Below, one piece after another: positions 1 through 8,270 of a DNA stretch of 64,000 nt. How positions within the stretch are numbered: the first letter of the stretch is position 1; the number at the start of each line of letters is the position of its first letter. Origin of the DNA: Imtechella halotolerans (GTDB lineage Bacteria; Bacteroidota; Bacteroidia; Flavobacteriales; Flavobacteriaceae); NCBI RefSeq assembly GCF_028743515.2, contig NZ_CP117969.2, forward strand, positions 253,001-317,000, in the 5' to 3' direction. Below the pieces are notes generated by a model, which had not been told where the DNA came from, made no database searches, and saw only the letters and a list, made by a program, of their open reading frames with translations. The position numbers and the translations under genes were made by a program.

Positions 1-160
1 TGGTCATCGCATGGAACTGTATGTTTCTCCTGAAATAGCAGATGCTATTATCGCAATCTCTAAAACATTTAATGTCGATGCACAGATTGTTGGTAGAGTA
101 GAAGCAGCTGATACAAAAAAGCTAACCATTAAAAGTAACTACGGAACTTTTGAGTATTAA
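1..160 (+). CDS. purM: Phosphoribosylformylglycinamidine cyclo-ligase (AIR synthase), C-terminal end
   Basis: Only the last 53 codons are in the window (frame starting at base 2, TAA at 158-160). The segment GHRMELYVSPEIADAI, then FNVDAQIVGRVE and the ending YGTFEY match, from memory, the C-terminal end of flavobacterial PurM (AIR synthase-related C domain), where the family ends in a short glycine-aromatic tail. PurM closes the imidazole ring of AIR in purine synthesis, in the cytosol. Because the catalytic N-terminal half is missing, the call rests on this tail alone. A different AIR-synthase-fold protein is possible but less likely. Confidence 0.7.
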   Translation, partial: GHRMELYVSPEIADAIIAISKTFNVDAQIVGRVEAADTKKLTIKSNYGTFEY

Positions 161-468
161 TTTCTAAGATTTATTTATAGAATCATTCGATTCGATCCTA
201 CTAAAAACGGCTGTTATTCAGTCTTTTTTAGTAGGATTATAGGTCGTTGTTGGCTATTCATTTTTGATTACTTTGTTTATTTTATTTTGATTAAAGTTTT
301 TATTATTTGTAAACAATTTTATGTTTATAAAAATTTAAATATCTGAAAATCAGTAAAAAAAGTAAATTTCCTTGTAAACTTTATGATTTATATCATGTGG
401 TTTTGTTGTAAATCTTTGGTATATTTACACCTATTCTTTGACTGTCTAACCTATCTACATAAAACATC
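161..468. other. 308-base intergenic region between purM end and nrdJ
   Basis: This is a very AT-rich stretch. It holds a perfect 13-bp inverted repeat (195-207 with 225-237, loop of 17) just after purM. That hairpin may act as a terminator, although no clean T-run follows it. The rest shows no ORF of note. I looked for cobalamin-riboswitch landmarks because the next gene is a B12 enzyme and saw none. Possible promoter bases near nrdJ (for example CTTTG at about 437-441) do not fit the TAnnTTTG spacing well enough to call. Confidence 0.5.
195..237 (+). terminator. Hairpin after purM, possible terminator
   Basis: Bases 195-207 (atcctactaaaaa) are perfectly complementary to 225-237, leaving a loop of 17 bases. 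The position 35 bases after the purM stop suits a terminator. There is no T-tract after the stem, though the distal arm itself begins with a run of T. It might instead be a processing or regulatory hairpin. Confidence 0.4.
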
Positions 469-3021
469 ATGCATTTAAAAGAAAGTACTGCTGTCCCACA
501 AGTATTTACGCAAGAAGAAGCTTTCGAAGCTTCGGTAACCTATTTTGGTGGAGACGACCTTGCAGCTCGGGTTTGGGTGAATAAATATGCCCTTAAAGAT
601 TCTCAGGGACGTATATATGAACGTACCCCAGACGATATGCATCGCCGTATCGCTAAAGAAATTGCACGAATAGAGTTACGTTATCCTAACCCTATGAGTG
701 AGGAGGAGGTGTATGATCTTATCAAAAATTTCAAATATATCGTGCCACAAGGTAGCCCTATGGCAGGTATAGGTAATCCATATCAGATTGCTTCATTATC
801 CAATTGTTTTGTTATTGGGAATGAAGGTATGTCTGATTCCTATGGAGGAATTATGAAAATAGATCAGGAGCAGGTTCAATTAATGAAGCGTCGTGGAGGA
901 GTTGGTCATGATTTGTCCCATATTCGTCCTAAGGGTTCAGCTGTTAAGAATTCAGCTCTTACATCGACAGGATTAGTGCCTTTCATGGAGCGCTATTCAA
1001 ATTCAACACGAGAAGTTGCGCAAGATGGACGTCGCGGTGCTCTGATGCTCTCTGTATCAATAAATCATCCTGATGCTGAGGATTTTATTGATGCCAAAAT
1101 GGAGCAAGGTAAGGTTACAGGCGCTAACGTTTCAGTTCGTATCGATGATGCATTTATGAATGCAGTAAAATCGCATGCACCTTATTTACAAAAATTTCCA
1201 ATACAAAGTGAAACGCCAAAAGTTAGCAAGGAAGTGGATGCTCAGCAGTTATGGCAAAAAATTGTTCATAATGCATGGAGATCAGCTGAGCCTGGTATTT
1301 TGTTTTGGGATACAATTATTAGAGAGTCGGTTCCGGACTGTTATTCCGATTTAGGGTTTAAAACTATTTCGACAAATCCTTGTGGAGAAATTCCATTATG
1401 TCCTTATGATTCGTGTCGTTTATTAGCAATTAACTTGTTCTCCTATGTGGAACAACCCTTTACTTCAAAAGCTGTTTTTAATTTTGAATTATTTAAAAAA
1501 CATATAGCTGCCGCACAGCGTATAATGGATGATATTATTGATTTAGAATTAGAGAAGATTGAGGCTATCCTTGCTAAAATTGATGCTGATCCTGAAGCGG
1601 ATGATATCAAACTTGTAGAACGTAATCTATGGGTGAATATTCGTAAAAAGGCATTGGAAGGTAGACGTACCGGAATAGGAATTACTGCTGAAGGTGATAT
1701 GTTGGCTGCCCTTGGTATTAAGTACGGTAGTGATAAAGGTGTTGCTTTTTCAGTGGAGATTCATAAAACCATTGCCGTAGAGGCATATAGGGCCTCAGTA
1801 TATGCGGCAAAGGAACGTGGAGCATTTTTAATATATGATGCAAAACGTGAAGAAAACAATCCATTTGTTTTACGTCTGAAAGAAGCGGATGAAAAGCTGT
1901 ATTATGATATGCTAGAATATGGTCGTAGAAATATCGCCTTGCTTACTATTGCGCCTACAGGTACCACTAGTCTTATGACACAAACTACCTCTGGGATTGA
2001 GCCCGTGTTTTTACCGGTGTATAAGCGTAGACGTAAGGTGAATCCTAATGATAAAGAAGTACGAGTAGACTTTGTAGATGAGGTTGGTGATTCCTGGGAA
2101 GAATATGTAGTATTTCATCATCGTTTCAAGCAATGGATGGAAGTAAATGGATATGATGTTTCAAAAAATTATTCTCAAAAGGAATTAGATACTATCGTTA
2201 AAAAATCACCTTATTACAAGGCTACCTCTAATGATGTGGATTGGTTAAATAAGGTGCGTATGCAAGGGGCTGTTCAGAAATGGGTTGATCATTCGATTAG
2301 TGTGACCATTAATTTGCCAAATGATGTTTCAGAAGAGCTGGTAGGGAAACTGTATATGGAAGCTTGGGAGGCTGGCTGTAAAGGAGTTACTGTTTATCGT
2401 GATGGATCTCGCTCTGGGGTTTTAATTTCTAGTGAAGAGAAAAAGGATGATACTCAGGATACCTTGACCGTTTTCCCAACAAAGCGACCACAAGTGTTAG
2501 AAGCTGATGTGGTTCGTTTTCAAAATAATAAAGAGAAGTGGATTGCTTTTATTGGCTTAATTGAAGGAAAGCCTTATGAAATATTTACTGGTTTATCAGA
2601 TGATGAGGATGGAATTCTTATTCCAAGATGGGTAAATGAAGGAGTGATTATTAAGAATAGAAATGAGGATGGTACCTCACGATATGATTTTCAATATAAA
2701 AATCAACGTGGTTATAAAACGACTATAGAGGGGCTTTCACATAAGTTTAATCCTGAATATTGGAATTATGCGAAACTGATCTCAAGTACACTTCGTCATG
2801 GCATGCCGATTGAGAAAGTAGTAGATTTGATTAATAGTCTACAACTTGATAGCGAATTTATCAATAATTGGAAAAATGGTGTTGCTCGAGCTTTGAAACG
2901 ATATGTTGCAGATGGGGTTGAGGCTCAAGGACAAAAGTGTAGTAATTGTAATTCCACCAACCTAATATATCAAGAAGGCTGTTTGACTTGTAAAGACTGC
3001 GGCTCTTCTAAGTGTGGATAG
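469..3021 (+). CDS. nrdJ: Adenosylcobalamin-dependent (class II) ribonucleoside-diphosphate reductase
   Basis: This is an 850-residue enzyme that reduces ribonucleotides to deoxyribonucleotides using a B12-generated thiyl radical in the cytosol. The active-site motif NPCGEIPL places the radical cysteine at Cys305. The redox pair would be Cys113 (in LSNCFV) and Cys316 (in YDSC), eleven residues after the radical cysteine as in class II enzymes. No ATP-cone is seen at the N-terminus. The last 25 residues hold several CxxC pairs, which are the usual mobile, zinc-ribbon-like tail that relays electrons. Length and layout fit NrdJ of Bacteroidetes. The gene has no NrdB-type partner next to it, as expected for class II. 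A shared terminator follows. It needs adenosylcobalamin, as does icmF 10 kb away. Confidence 0.93.
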   Translation: MHLKESTAVPQVFTQEEAFEASVTYFGGDDLAARVWVNKYALKDSQGRIYERTPDDMHRRIAKEIARIELRYPNPMSEEEVYDLIKNFKYIVPQGSPMAGIGNPYQIASLSNCFVIGNEGMSDSYGGIMKIDQEQVQLMKRRGGVGHDLSHIRPKGSAVKNSALTSTGLVPFMERYSNSTREVAQDGRRGALMLSVSINHPDAEDFIDAKMEQGKVTGANVSVRIDDAFMNAVKSHAPYLQKFPIQSETPKVSKEVDAQQLWQKIVHNAWRSAEPGILFWDTIIRESVPDCYSDLGFKTISTNPCGEIPLCPYDSCRLLAINLFSYVEQPFTSKAVFNFELFKKHIAAAQRIMDDIIDLELEKIEAILAKIDADPEADDIKLVERNLWVNIRKKALEGRRTGIGITAEGDMLAALGIKYGSDKGVAFSVEIHKTIAVEAYRASVYAAKERGAFLIYDAKREENNPFVLRLKEADEKLYYDMLEYGRRNIALLTIAPTGTTSLMTQTTSGIEPVFLPVYKRRRKVNPNDKEVRVDFVDEVGDSWEEYVVFHHRFKQWMEVNGYDVSKNYSQKELDTIVKKSPYYKATSNDVDWLNKVRMQGAVQKWVDHSISVTINLPNDVSEELVGKLYMEAWEAGCKGVTVYRDGSRSGVLISSEEKKDDTQDTLTVFPTKRPQVLEADVVRFQNNKEKWIAFIGLIEGKPYEIFTGLSDDEDGILIPRWVNEGVIIKNRNEDGTSRYDFQYKNQRGYKTTIEGLSHKFNPEYWNYAKLISSTLRHGMPIEKVVDLINSLQLDSEFINNWKNGVARALKRYVADGVEAQGQKCSNCNSTNLIYQEGCLTCKDCGSSKCG

Positions 3022-3038
3022 TTTAATTTGTGTTAATA

Positions 3039-3067
3039 AAAAGCCCTCTTAAATGAGGGCTTTTTTT
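3039..3067. terminator. Bidirectional terminator between nrdJ and rluF
   Basis: The stem aaagccctc / gagggcttt has a 6-base loop (3040-3063) and is flanked by A-runs on the left and T-runs on the right, so it can end transcripts from both convergent genes. Confidence 0.85.
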
Positions 3068-3857
3068 ATCTTTGTTTAGGTTTCCTAAAACCAGGCCTTT
3101 TAGCTTGAAAGTTGATCGGTTTTGGAAGGCTGGCTTGTTCAGTTTTATCTGATGAAGAAATCAATTGGGTTAATTCTTCCATTTCTTTAGAGGTTAATTC
3201 GCGATACCGACCCATCGGTATGTCTAGATGTATGTTAATTATACGAATACGCTTAAGTGCTGTAACCTCATAGCCAACGTATTGGCACATTCGTCTGATT
3301 TGTCTGTTAAGTCCTTGAGTAAGGACTATTCTAAATACAAATTTACTTAGTTGTTCAACTTCGCATTTGCGAGTTACAGTGCCTAGGATAGGAATTCCGC
3401 TCGCCATTCGTTTAAGGAATCGATCGGTAATTGGTTTATCAACTGTAACTATGTATTCTTTTTCGTGATTATTTCGAGCTCTGAGGATTTTGTTTACAAT
3501 GTCACCGTCATTTGTCATAAAGATTAGTCCTTCACTGGCCTTATCTAATCGACCTATAGGAAAAATACGTAACGGGTAATTGATGTAGTCAACAATGTTG
3601 TTTTTTACGCTTTGATTCGTTGTACATTCAATTCCTGCAGGTTTATGGAATGCAAGATATATGGGTTTTTCCGTTTTTCCACTTACAAGCTTTCCGTCTA
3701 GACGAATTTCATCCCGCAGGCTAACTTTGGTTCCCATTTCTGCGACTTTGCCATTTATGCTAATTCGTTTTTGTTCAATGAGTTTGTCGGCTTCTCTTCG
3801 AGAACATATTCCTGTTTCAGCAAGAAATTTATTAAGACGTTTTAGGTTTTCTTCCAT
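3066..3857 (-). CDS. rluF: 23S rRNA pseudouridine synthase, RsuA/RluF family
   Basis: The protein has 263 residues. An S4 RNA-binding domain (about residues 6-65, RLNKFLAETGICSRREADKL) is followed by the RsuA-type pseudouridine synthase domain. The catalytic aspartate lies in IGRLDKASEGLIF (Asp105). The family isomerises uridine in rRNA; the RluF group acts on U2604 of 23S rRNA. The basic C-terminal tail, rich in Lys, Arg and Pro (about 245-263), is typical of Bacteroidetes members and probably disordered. RsuA, RluB and RluE have the same fold, so the exact target base is inferred. It is convergent with nrdJ and divergent from prfA. Confidence 0.8.
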   Translation of the reverse strand: MEENLKRLNKFLAETGICSRREADKLIEQKRISINGKVAEMGTKVSLRDEIRLDGKLVSGKTEKPIYLAFHKPAGIECTTNQSVKNNIVDYINYPLRIFPIGRLDKASEGLIFMTNDGDIVNKILRARNNHEKEYIVTVDKPITDRFLKRMASGIPILGTVTRKCEVEQLSKFVFRIVLTQGLNRQIRRMCQYVGYEVTALKRIRIINIHLDIPMGRYRELTSKEMEELTQLISSSDKTEQASLPKPINFQAKRPGFRKPKQR

Positions 3858-3967
3858 AAGTGCTTATAGATTATTACAAATGGTACAATTAGGCGGCTTG
3901 ATGCTGCAAAATTAATCTAAAATTATGGGCATCATCGCTATGGTCTTTATAATCTGTAAAAATATCG

Positions 3968-3975
3968 TATTTTTG
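3968..3975 (+). promoter_or_regulatory. Candidate promoter -7 element for prfA
   Basis: TATTTTTG fits the Bacteroidetes TAnnTTTG -7 box and lies 24 bases before the prfA start. The expected -33 TTG is only TTT at about 3946, so the promoter is plausible but incomplete. Confidence 0.4.
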
Positions 3976-3998
3976 CAGCCTGAAATTGATAAACATTT

Positions 3999-5072
3999 AT
4001 GTTAACAAGATTAAATATAGTTAAGCAACGTTTTGATGAGGTGTCGGATCTTATCATTAATCCGGATGTCATAGCCGATCAAAAGCGGTATGTGCAGCTT
4101 AATAAGGAGTATAAGGATCTGAAGGCTATTGTTGAAAAACGTGACGAGTATGTTATGTTGCAAAGTAATATTGATGAGGCTAATGAATTGTTGGCTGATG
4201 GTAGTGATACAGAAATGGTAGAAATGGCTAAGCTTCAGTTGGAGGAGGCCAAAGAACGTTTGCCTGAGCTTGAAGAAGAAATTAAATACATGCTTATCCC
4301 TAAAGATCCGGAAGATGCTAAAAACGTTATGGTAGAAATACGTGCAGGTACAGGAGGGGATGAGGCAAGTATTTTTGCTGGCGATTTATTCCGTATGTAT
4401 ACCAAGTATTGTGAGAATAAGGGATGGCGTACTTCGGTAGTTGATTTAAATGAAGGAACATCAGGAGGATTTAAAGAAATTATATTTGAGGTGACCGGTG
4501 AGGATGTGTATGGTACCCTAAAATATGAAGCAGGAGTGCACCGTGTACAACGTGTACCACAGACTGAAACTCAAGGACGTGTACATACGTCAGCGGCTAC
4601 GGTAATGGTATTGCCTGAGGCAGAGGAATTTGATGTGCATATTGATATGAATGATGTACGTATTGATTTATTTTGTTCATCTGGGCCAGGAGGTCAGTCA
4701 GTAAACACGACAAAATCTGCTGTACGTATGACGCATATTCCTACCGGATTGGTAGCGCAGTGTCAAGATGAAAAATCTCAACATAAGAATAAGGATAAGG
4801 CTTTGTCTGTATTACGTTCAAGGTTGTATGAAATGGAACTTGCCAAAAAACAGGAAGAAGATGCGAAAAAACGTAATTCCCAGGTGAGTAGTGGTGACCG
4901 TTCCGCAAAAATTCGCACCTATAATTATCCTCAAGGACGTGTGACTGATCACCGTATTGGGTTAACTATTTATGATTTAGATGGTGTGATGAATGGGAAT
5001 ATTCAGAAAATCATTGATGAGTTACAGTTAGTAGCAAATACAGAAAAGTTAAAAGAATCAGAAGTGTTTTAA
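3999..5072 (+). CDS. prfA: Peptide chain release factor 1
   Basis: This is a 357-residue class I release factor that recognises UAA and UAG stops and triggers hydrolysis of peptidyl-tRNA. The universal GGQ motif is at residues 231-233 ([12 protein letters not shown]), the glutamine of which is the usual methylation site. The upstream region [10 protein letters not shown] and the HRVQRVP segment are characteristic of RF1/RF2. The absence of the RF2 programmed frameshift and the overall length favour RF1. It starts with ATG at 3999. It ends 9 bases before a strong terminator, so it is probably transcribed alone. Confidence 0.95.
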   Translation: MLTRLNIVKQRFDEVSDLIINPDVIADQKRYVQLNKEYKDLKAIVEKRDEYVMLQSNIDEANELLADGSDTEMVEMAKLQLEEAKERLPELEEEIKYMLIPKDPEDAKNVMVEIRAGTGGDEASIFAGDLFRMYTKYCENKGWRTSVVDLNEGTSGGFKEIIFEVTGEDVYGTLKYEAGVHRVQRVPQTETQGRVHTSAATVMVLPEAEEFDVHIDMNDVRIDLFCSSGPGGQSVNTTKSAVRMTHIPTGLVAQCQDEKSQHKNKDKALSVLRSRLYEMELAKKQEEDAKKRNSQVSSGDRSAKIRTYNYPQGRVTDHRIGLTIYDLDGVMNGNIQKIIDELQLVANTEKLKESEVF

Positions 5073-5077
5073 AAAAA

Positions 5078-5107
5078 GATGAGCCACGGATATCGTGGCT
5101 TTTTTTA
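5078..5107 (+). terminator. Terminator after prfA
   Basis: The stem agccacg / cgtggct has a loop of 5 (5082-5100), followed by TTTTTTATTTTT. It overlaps the upstream in-frame ATG of the next ORF, which argues that pyrF starts downstream of it. Confidence 0.85.
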
Positions 5108-5133
5108 TTTTTGAAAATGAATTTATCGTAAGT

Positions 5134-5946
5134 ATGACAACACAACAATTAGTAGCTGAAATACAGCGTAAAAAGAGTTTTTTATGTATTGGATTAGATG
5201 TGGATTTAGATAAAATCCCTCCACATTTATTAGACACTGAAGATCCTATTTTTGAGTTTAATAAAGCTATAATTGATGCCACTCATGATCTGGCAGTGGC
5301 CTATAAGCCTAATAGTGCCTTTTATGAGGCGTATGGCGTTAAGGGTTGGATTGCTTTAGAGAAGACTATAGATTATCTTAATAAGAATTATCCAGAACAG
5401 TTTACCATAGCGGATGCTAAAAGGGGAGATATTGGGAACACATCTACAAGATATGCCAAGGCATTTTTGGAGGATATGAATTTTGACAGTATTACGGTTG
5501 CACCGTATATGGGGAAAGATTCAGTGGAGCCCTTTTTGGCTTTTCAAGGAAAGCACACTATCGTTTTGGCACTAACTTCAAATGAAGGTGCTTTTGATTT
5601 TCAGACAAAAGAGGTAGAAGGAAAGGAGTTGTATAAGCAGGTATTAGAAACCTCTAAAAATTGGAAAAATAGTGAGAATCTTATGTACGTGGTAGGTGCT
5701 ACCAAAGCTGATTTTTTTGCAGAAGTACGTTCGATAGTTCCGGATAGTTTTCTATTAGTACCGGGGGTAGGTGCCCAAGGTGGAAGTCTAGCGGATGTTT
5801 GTCGCTATGGTATGAATGACCAGGTAGGTTTATTGGTTAACTCGGCTAGAGGTATTATCTATGCGTCCCGCAAGGAAGATTTTGCAGAGCAAGCTAGGGC
5901 TGAAGCTCTTAAGCTTCAACAGGAAATGGCTTCTTACCTTGGTTAG
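5134..5946 (+). CDS. pyrF: Orotidine-5'-phosphate decarboxylase
   Basis: The protein has 270 residues from the ATG at 5134. An in-frame ATG at 5095 is rejected because it sits inside the prfA terminator and adds a non-conserved hydrophobic stretch. PyrF decarboxylates OMP to UMP, the last step of pyrimidine synthesis. The sequence shows the substrate-binding [10 protein letters not shown] at the N-terminus, [15 protein letters not shown], the catalytic [10 protein letters not shown] (Lys-Asp pair) and the phosphate-binding VPGVGAQGG near the C-terminus. The length fits the long type 2 OMPDC family. The last four bases overlap the convergent SMR gene. Confidence 0.93.
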   Translation: MTTQQLVAEIQRKKSFLCIGLDVDLDKIPPHLLDTEDPIFEFNKAIIDATHDLAVAYKPNSAFYEAYGVKGWIALEKTIDYLNKNYPEQFTIADAKRGDIGNTSTRYAKAFLEDMNFDSITVAPYMGKDSVEPFLAFQGKHTIVLALTSNEGAFDFQTKEVEGKELYKQVLETSKNWKNSENLMYVVGATKADFFAEVRSIVPDSFLLVPGVGAQGGSLADVCRYGMNDQVGLLVNSARGIIYASRKEDFAEQARAEALKLQQEMASYLG

Positions 5947-6278
5947 AACATAGTTTTAGCAACCATACGTAAACCTGTAATTGAAGCTATTAAGGCGTAA
6001 ATAAACAAAAGTCTGACCACATCAATTGGATTGACAAACAATACCGATCCGACCATTAGGGATCCTAATGCGCCAAAACCAGCCCATGTTGCAAAACCAG
6101 CGGCAAAAGATATGTCTTTGACAGCTTTGTTTAATAAATAAATACTAATAGCAAGGGTAGAAAGGAATCCAATTACCCATAGCATAGTAGACATACCTGT
6201 GGCCAATTTGGCCATACACAGACAAGCGGCGAACCCGACTTCAAAGAGTCCGGCTACCAATAGTAGGTTTCTGTTCAT
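5943..6278 (-). CDS. Small multidrug resistance (SMR/EmrE-SugE type) membrane protein
   Basis: The protein has 111 residues from the ATG at 6278. The longer reading from 6347 would run into the start of the divergent gene and adds a stretch without conservation. Four hydrophobic segments cover most of the protein, as in the four-helix SMR fold, with [10 protein letters not shown] near the N-terminus where SMR proteins carry the membrane-embedded glutamate (AExxxT-like). Family members export cationic compounds or guanidinium as dimers by proton antiport in the inner membrane. No paired SMR gene lies next to it, so it may form homodimers. The substrate cannot be told. Its stop overlaps the pyrF stop. 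Confidence 0.75.
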   Translation of the reverse strand: MNRNLLLVAGLFEVGFAACLCMAKLATGMSTMLWVIGFLSTLAISIYLLNKAVKDISFAAGFATWAGFGALGSLMVGSVLFVNPIDVVRLLFIYALIASITGLRMVAKTMF

Positions 6279-6347
6279 ATTATAGTGGGGCTTTAATATA
6301 AAACTTGTTAAAATTAAGTGAAAAATTATTAATACACAAGATTTCAT

Positions 6348-7085
6348 ATGAAAATTGTTTCGTTAGTTCCTTCACAGACAGAGCTTTTGTGTGATTTGGG
6401 TCTGCAGGATTCTTTAGTTGGTATCACAAAATTTTGTGTTCATCCTACTAACCTACGTACACAAAAGGTGATTGTAGGAGGGACAAAACAAGTAAATTTT
6501 GAAAAAATTCAAGCTCTAAAGCCTGATGTAATTTTATGTAATAAAGAGGAGAATACGCTGGAAATGGTAAATGTTCTCAGGGATATTGCTCCAGTACATG
6601 TTGCTGATGTTACTACGTTAGAAGATGTTTATGACTTAATACATGAATATGGGGAGATGTTTTCTTGTGTAAAGGAAGCTCAACAGATGGTAGGAAAGTT
6701 GCAAGGGTTGTGTCAAGATTGGCAAATCAAGGTGGCAGAATTTCCATCTTTAAGGGTTGTTTACTTTATATGGAAAGATCCTTGGATGGTGGCTGGAGGA
6801 AATACATTTATTAATACGTTGCTTAGAGCCAATGGATTTGTGAATGTTTTTCAAAACATTGAAAGGTATCCTGAGATAAGTGTGTCAGTACTTCAGGAAA
6901 CGGATTTTGATATATTGTTTCTTTCTTCTGAACCCTACCCTTTTAAAGAACAACATTTTGAAGAATTGAAAATGTATGTGCCCAACGCTAAGATCCTATT
7001 AGTTGATGGAGAGTTTTTTTCGTGGCATGGCTCTAGAATGTTGAAGGCCTTTCCATATTTTGAAAAATTAAGACAACAGTTATAA
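6348..7085 (+). CDS. ABC-type periplasmic-binding fold protein, BtuF/TroA-like, without a signal peptide
   Basis: The protein has 245 residues and belongs to the helical-backbone metal/cobalamin/haem receptor class. It opens directly with MKIVSLVPSQTELLCDLG, the first strand of the mature BtuF-like domain, so no signal peptide or lipobox is present. The segments GGTKQVNFEKIQALKPDVIL and YFIWKDPWMVAGGNTFINTLL are typical of the cobalamin-binding branch. Family members deliver B12 or haem to an ABC permease, but no permease or ATPase gene is adjacent. A cytoplasmic ligand-binding or chaperone role is therefore possible (inference). B12-dependent enzymes are encoded on both sides in this window. 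Confidence 0.75.
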   Translation: MKIVSLVPSQTELLCDLGLQDSLVGITKFCVHPTNLRTQKVIVGGTKQVNFEKIQALKPDVILCNKEENTLEMVNVLRDIAPVHVADVTTLEDVYDLIHEYGEMFSCVKEAQQMVGKLQGLCQDWQIKVAEFPSLRVVYFIWKDPWMVAGGNTFINTLLRANGFVNVFQNIERYPEISVSVLQETDFDILFLSSEPYPFKEQHFEELKMYVPNAKILLVDGEFFSWHGSRMLKAFPYFEKLRQQL

Positions 7086-7109
7086 AAAGTAACAGTGTGC
7101 CTAAAAGCC

Positions 7110-7140
7110 AAAAACCAGCCTTTCTTTAAAGCCGGTTTTT
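7110..7140 (+). terminator. Probable terminator after the BtuF-like gene
   Basis: The arms aaaaaccagc (7110-7119) and gccggttttt (7131-7140) pair with one mismatch and end in T's. The loop contains a further ttt/aaa pairing. Confidence 0.55.
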
Positions 7141-7312
7141 GATTGCTAATTCAAATAATCATTAAATGATGTTTGGACAGGGCAAAATTGGTTCTTTTAT
7201 TTTTTATCTATGTTAAGCTAAAATTAGGGTAGTATTAAATGTTGTAATTTGTTTTACTATCATAACTCGTTAATTGTTAGTTTATTGTATTGATATTAAA
7301 AAATAATTGAAA

Positions 7313-7350
7313 TAAAAAAACTCCTCTCAAGCAAGGCTGTAAGAGGAGTT
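7313..7350 (-). terminator. Terminator after the DUF4197 gene (minus strand)
   Basis: The arms aactcctct (7319-7327) and agaggagtt (7342-7350) pair perfectly. The A-run at 7313-7320 reads as a T-run on the minus strand, 29 bases after the DUF4197 stop. Confidence 0.8.
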
Positions 7351-7378
7351 AACGAAAATTTGAATTAGCAGCATTTTT

Positions 7379-8083
7379 CTAGTTGTCTTGAAGGGCAAAG
7401 ACACGACGCAGTACATCGGTTGTACGTGCATTTATATTGTTACGAATTTCTTTCTCTTCTACTGAAATCATAGTGTAAACCCCTTCAAGGGCCTCCTGAG
7501 TTACATAGTCCGTTAAGTCAGGGTTTACATCTTTAGTTAGCGGGATATTGTTGTATCTTGTTATAATGTCAGTCCAAACCTTGGTGGCACCCACTTTTTG
7601 TAGTGAATTATTGATCACTGGAGAAAAACGTTGGTATAAGGCTTGATTAGTTTTGTTTTGCAAAAATTGAGTGGCGGCCTTATCATCTCCTAATAAGATG
7701 TTCTTAGCGTCATCAAAAGTAATACTTTTGACAGCATCTATAAATATGGGAGTAGCCTCTTTAACCGCATCTTCAGCAGCTCTATTTAATACTTTAAGCC
7801 CTTCATCTGCTAAACTTCCAAGTCCGATGTCTCGTAAAGTTTTGTCTACTTTAGTTAACTCTTCCGGTAGCATTATTTTTACAAGTTCATTTCTGAAAAA
7901 ACCGTCTGTGGCTGTAAGTTTGCTAACCTGTTTGTCTATTCCTAACTGTAAGGCTTGTTGAAGTCCATTTGCGATCTCCATATTGCTTATGGTAGCACCT
8001 GGTAGTTGATTCACTACTTGTTGTAATTCAGAACAAGCAGAAAAGATAAAAAGAGAGCAGAATGCAATAAGTGTTTTCTTCAC
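7379..8083 (-). CDS. DUF4197 lipoprotein
   Basis: This is a 234-residue predicted lipoprotein: MKKTLIAFCSLFIFSACSEL shows a short hydrophobic signal with the lipobox cysteine at position 17. The rest matches the DUF4197 family in layout: ISNMEIANGLQQALQLGI near the start, LPEEL, then RAAEDAVKEATPIF, and a C-terminal segment with TKDVNPDLTDYVTQEALEG. DUF4197 proteins are mostly helical, of unknown function, and likely attached to the periplasmic or outer membrane face. It stands alone with its own terminator. No catalytic motif is visible. Confidence 0.85.
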   Translation of the reverse strand: MKKTLIAFCSLFIFSACSELQQVVNQLPGATISNMEIANGLQQALQLGIDKQVSKLTATDGFFRNELVKIMLPEELTKVDKTLRDIGLGSLADEGLKVLNRAAEDAVKEATPIFIDAVKSITFDDAKNILLGDDKAATQFLQNKTNQALYQRFSPVINNSLQKVGATKVWTDIITRYNNIPLTKDVNPDLTDYVTQEALEGVYTMISVEEKEIRNNINARTTDVLRRVFALQDN

Positions 8084-8226
8084 TATGTGTTAATTTTTTA
8101 TAAAAATACAGATTTATATCAAATTACCAATTTTTTTGTGATTTGAATTAATGTAGGTTGTTTTTCACAATTAACATAGGCAAAAGTGAAAAATTTCCCC
8201 GCAGTTTTTTGTACTTTACTGTAGAC

Positions 8227-8242
8227 TTGGTAAGTTTACCAA
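8227..8242. promoter_or_regulatory. Palindrome before the exopolysaccharide-like gene set
   Basis: TTGGTAA GT TTACCAA is a perfect 7-bp inverted repeat with a 2-base centre, ending 28 bases before the start of the first gene. It could be a repressor operator or lie in the 5' leader. No regulator is identified. Confidence 0.4.
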
Positions 8243-8270
8243 TTGTAAGTATTAAGCCCTATTGAATAGC

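Noticed and set aside
161-468. Cobalamin riboswitch before the B12-dependent nrdJ
   Set aside because: No B12-box-like conserved core or compact multi-stem layout could be recognised; only a simple hairpin and AT-rich sequence are present.
3661-3915. 84-codon plus-strand ORF opposite rluF
   Set aside because: It is antisense to a well-conserved gene, with serine- and arginine-rich composition typical of a shadow frame.
5095-5133. Longer N-terminus of pyrF from the ATG at 5095
   Set aside because: It begins inside the prfA terminator and adds a hydrophobic, non-conserved stretch; the ATG at 5134 starts the normal OMPDC domain.
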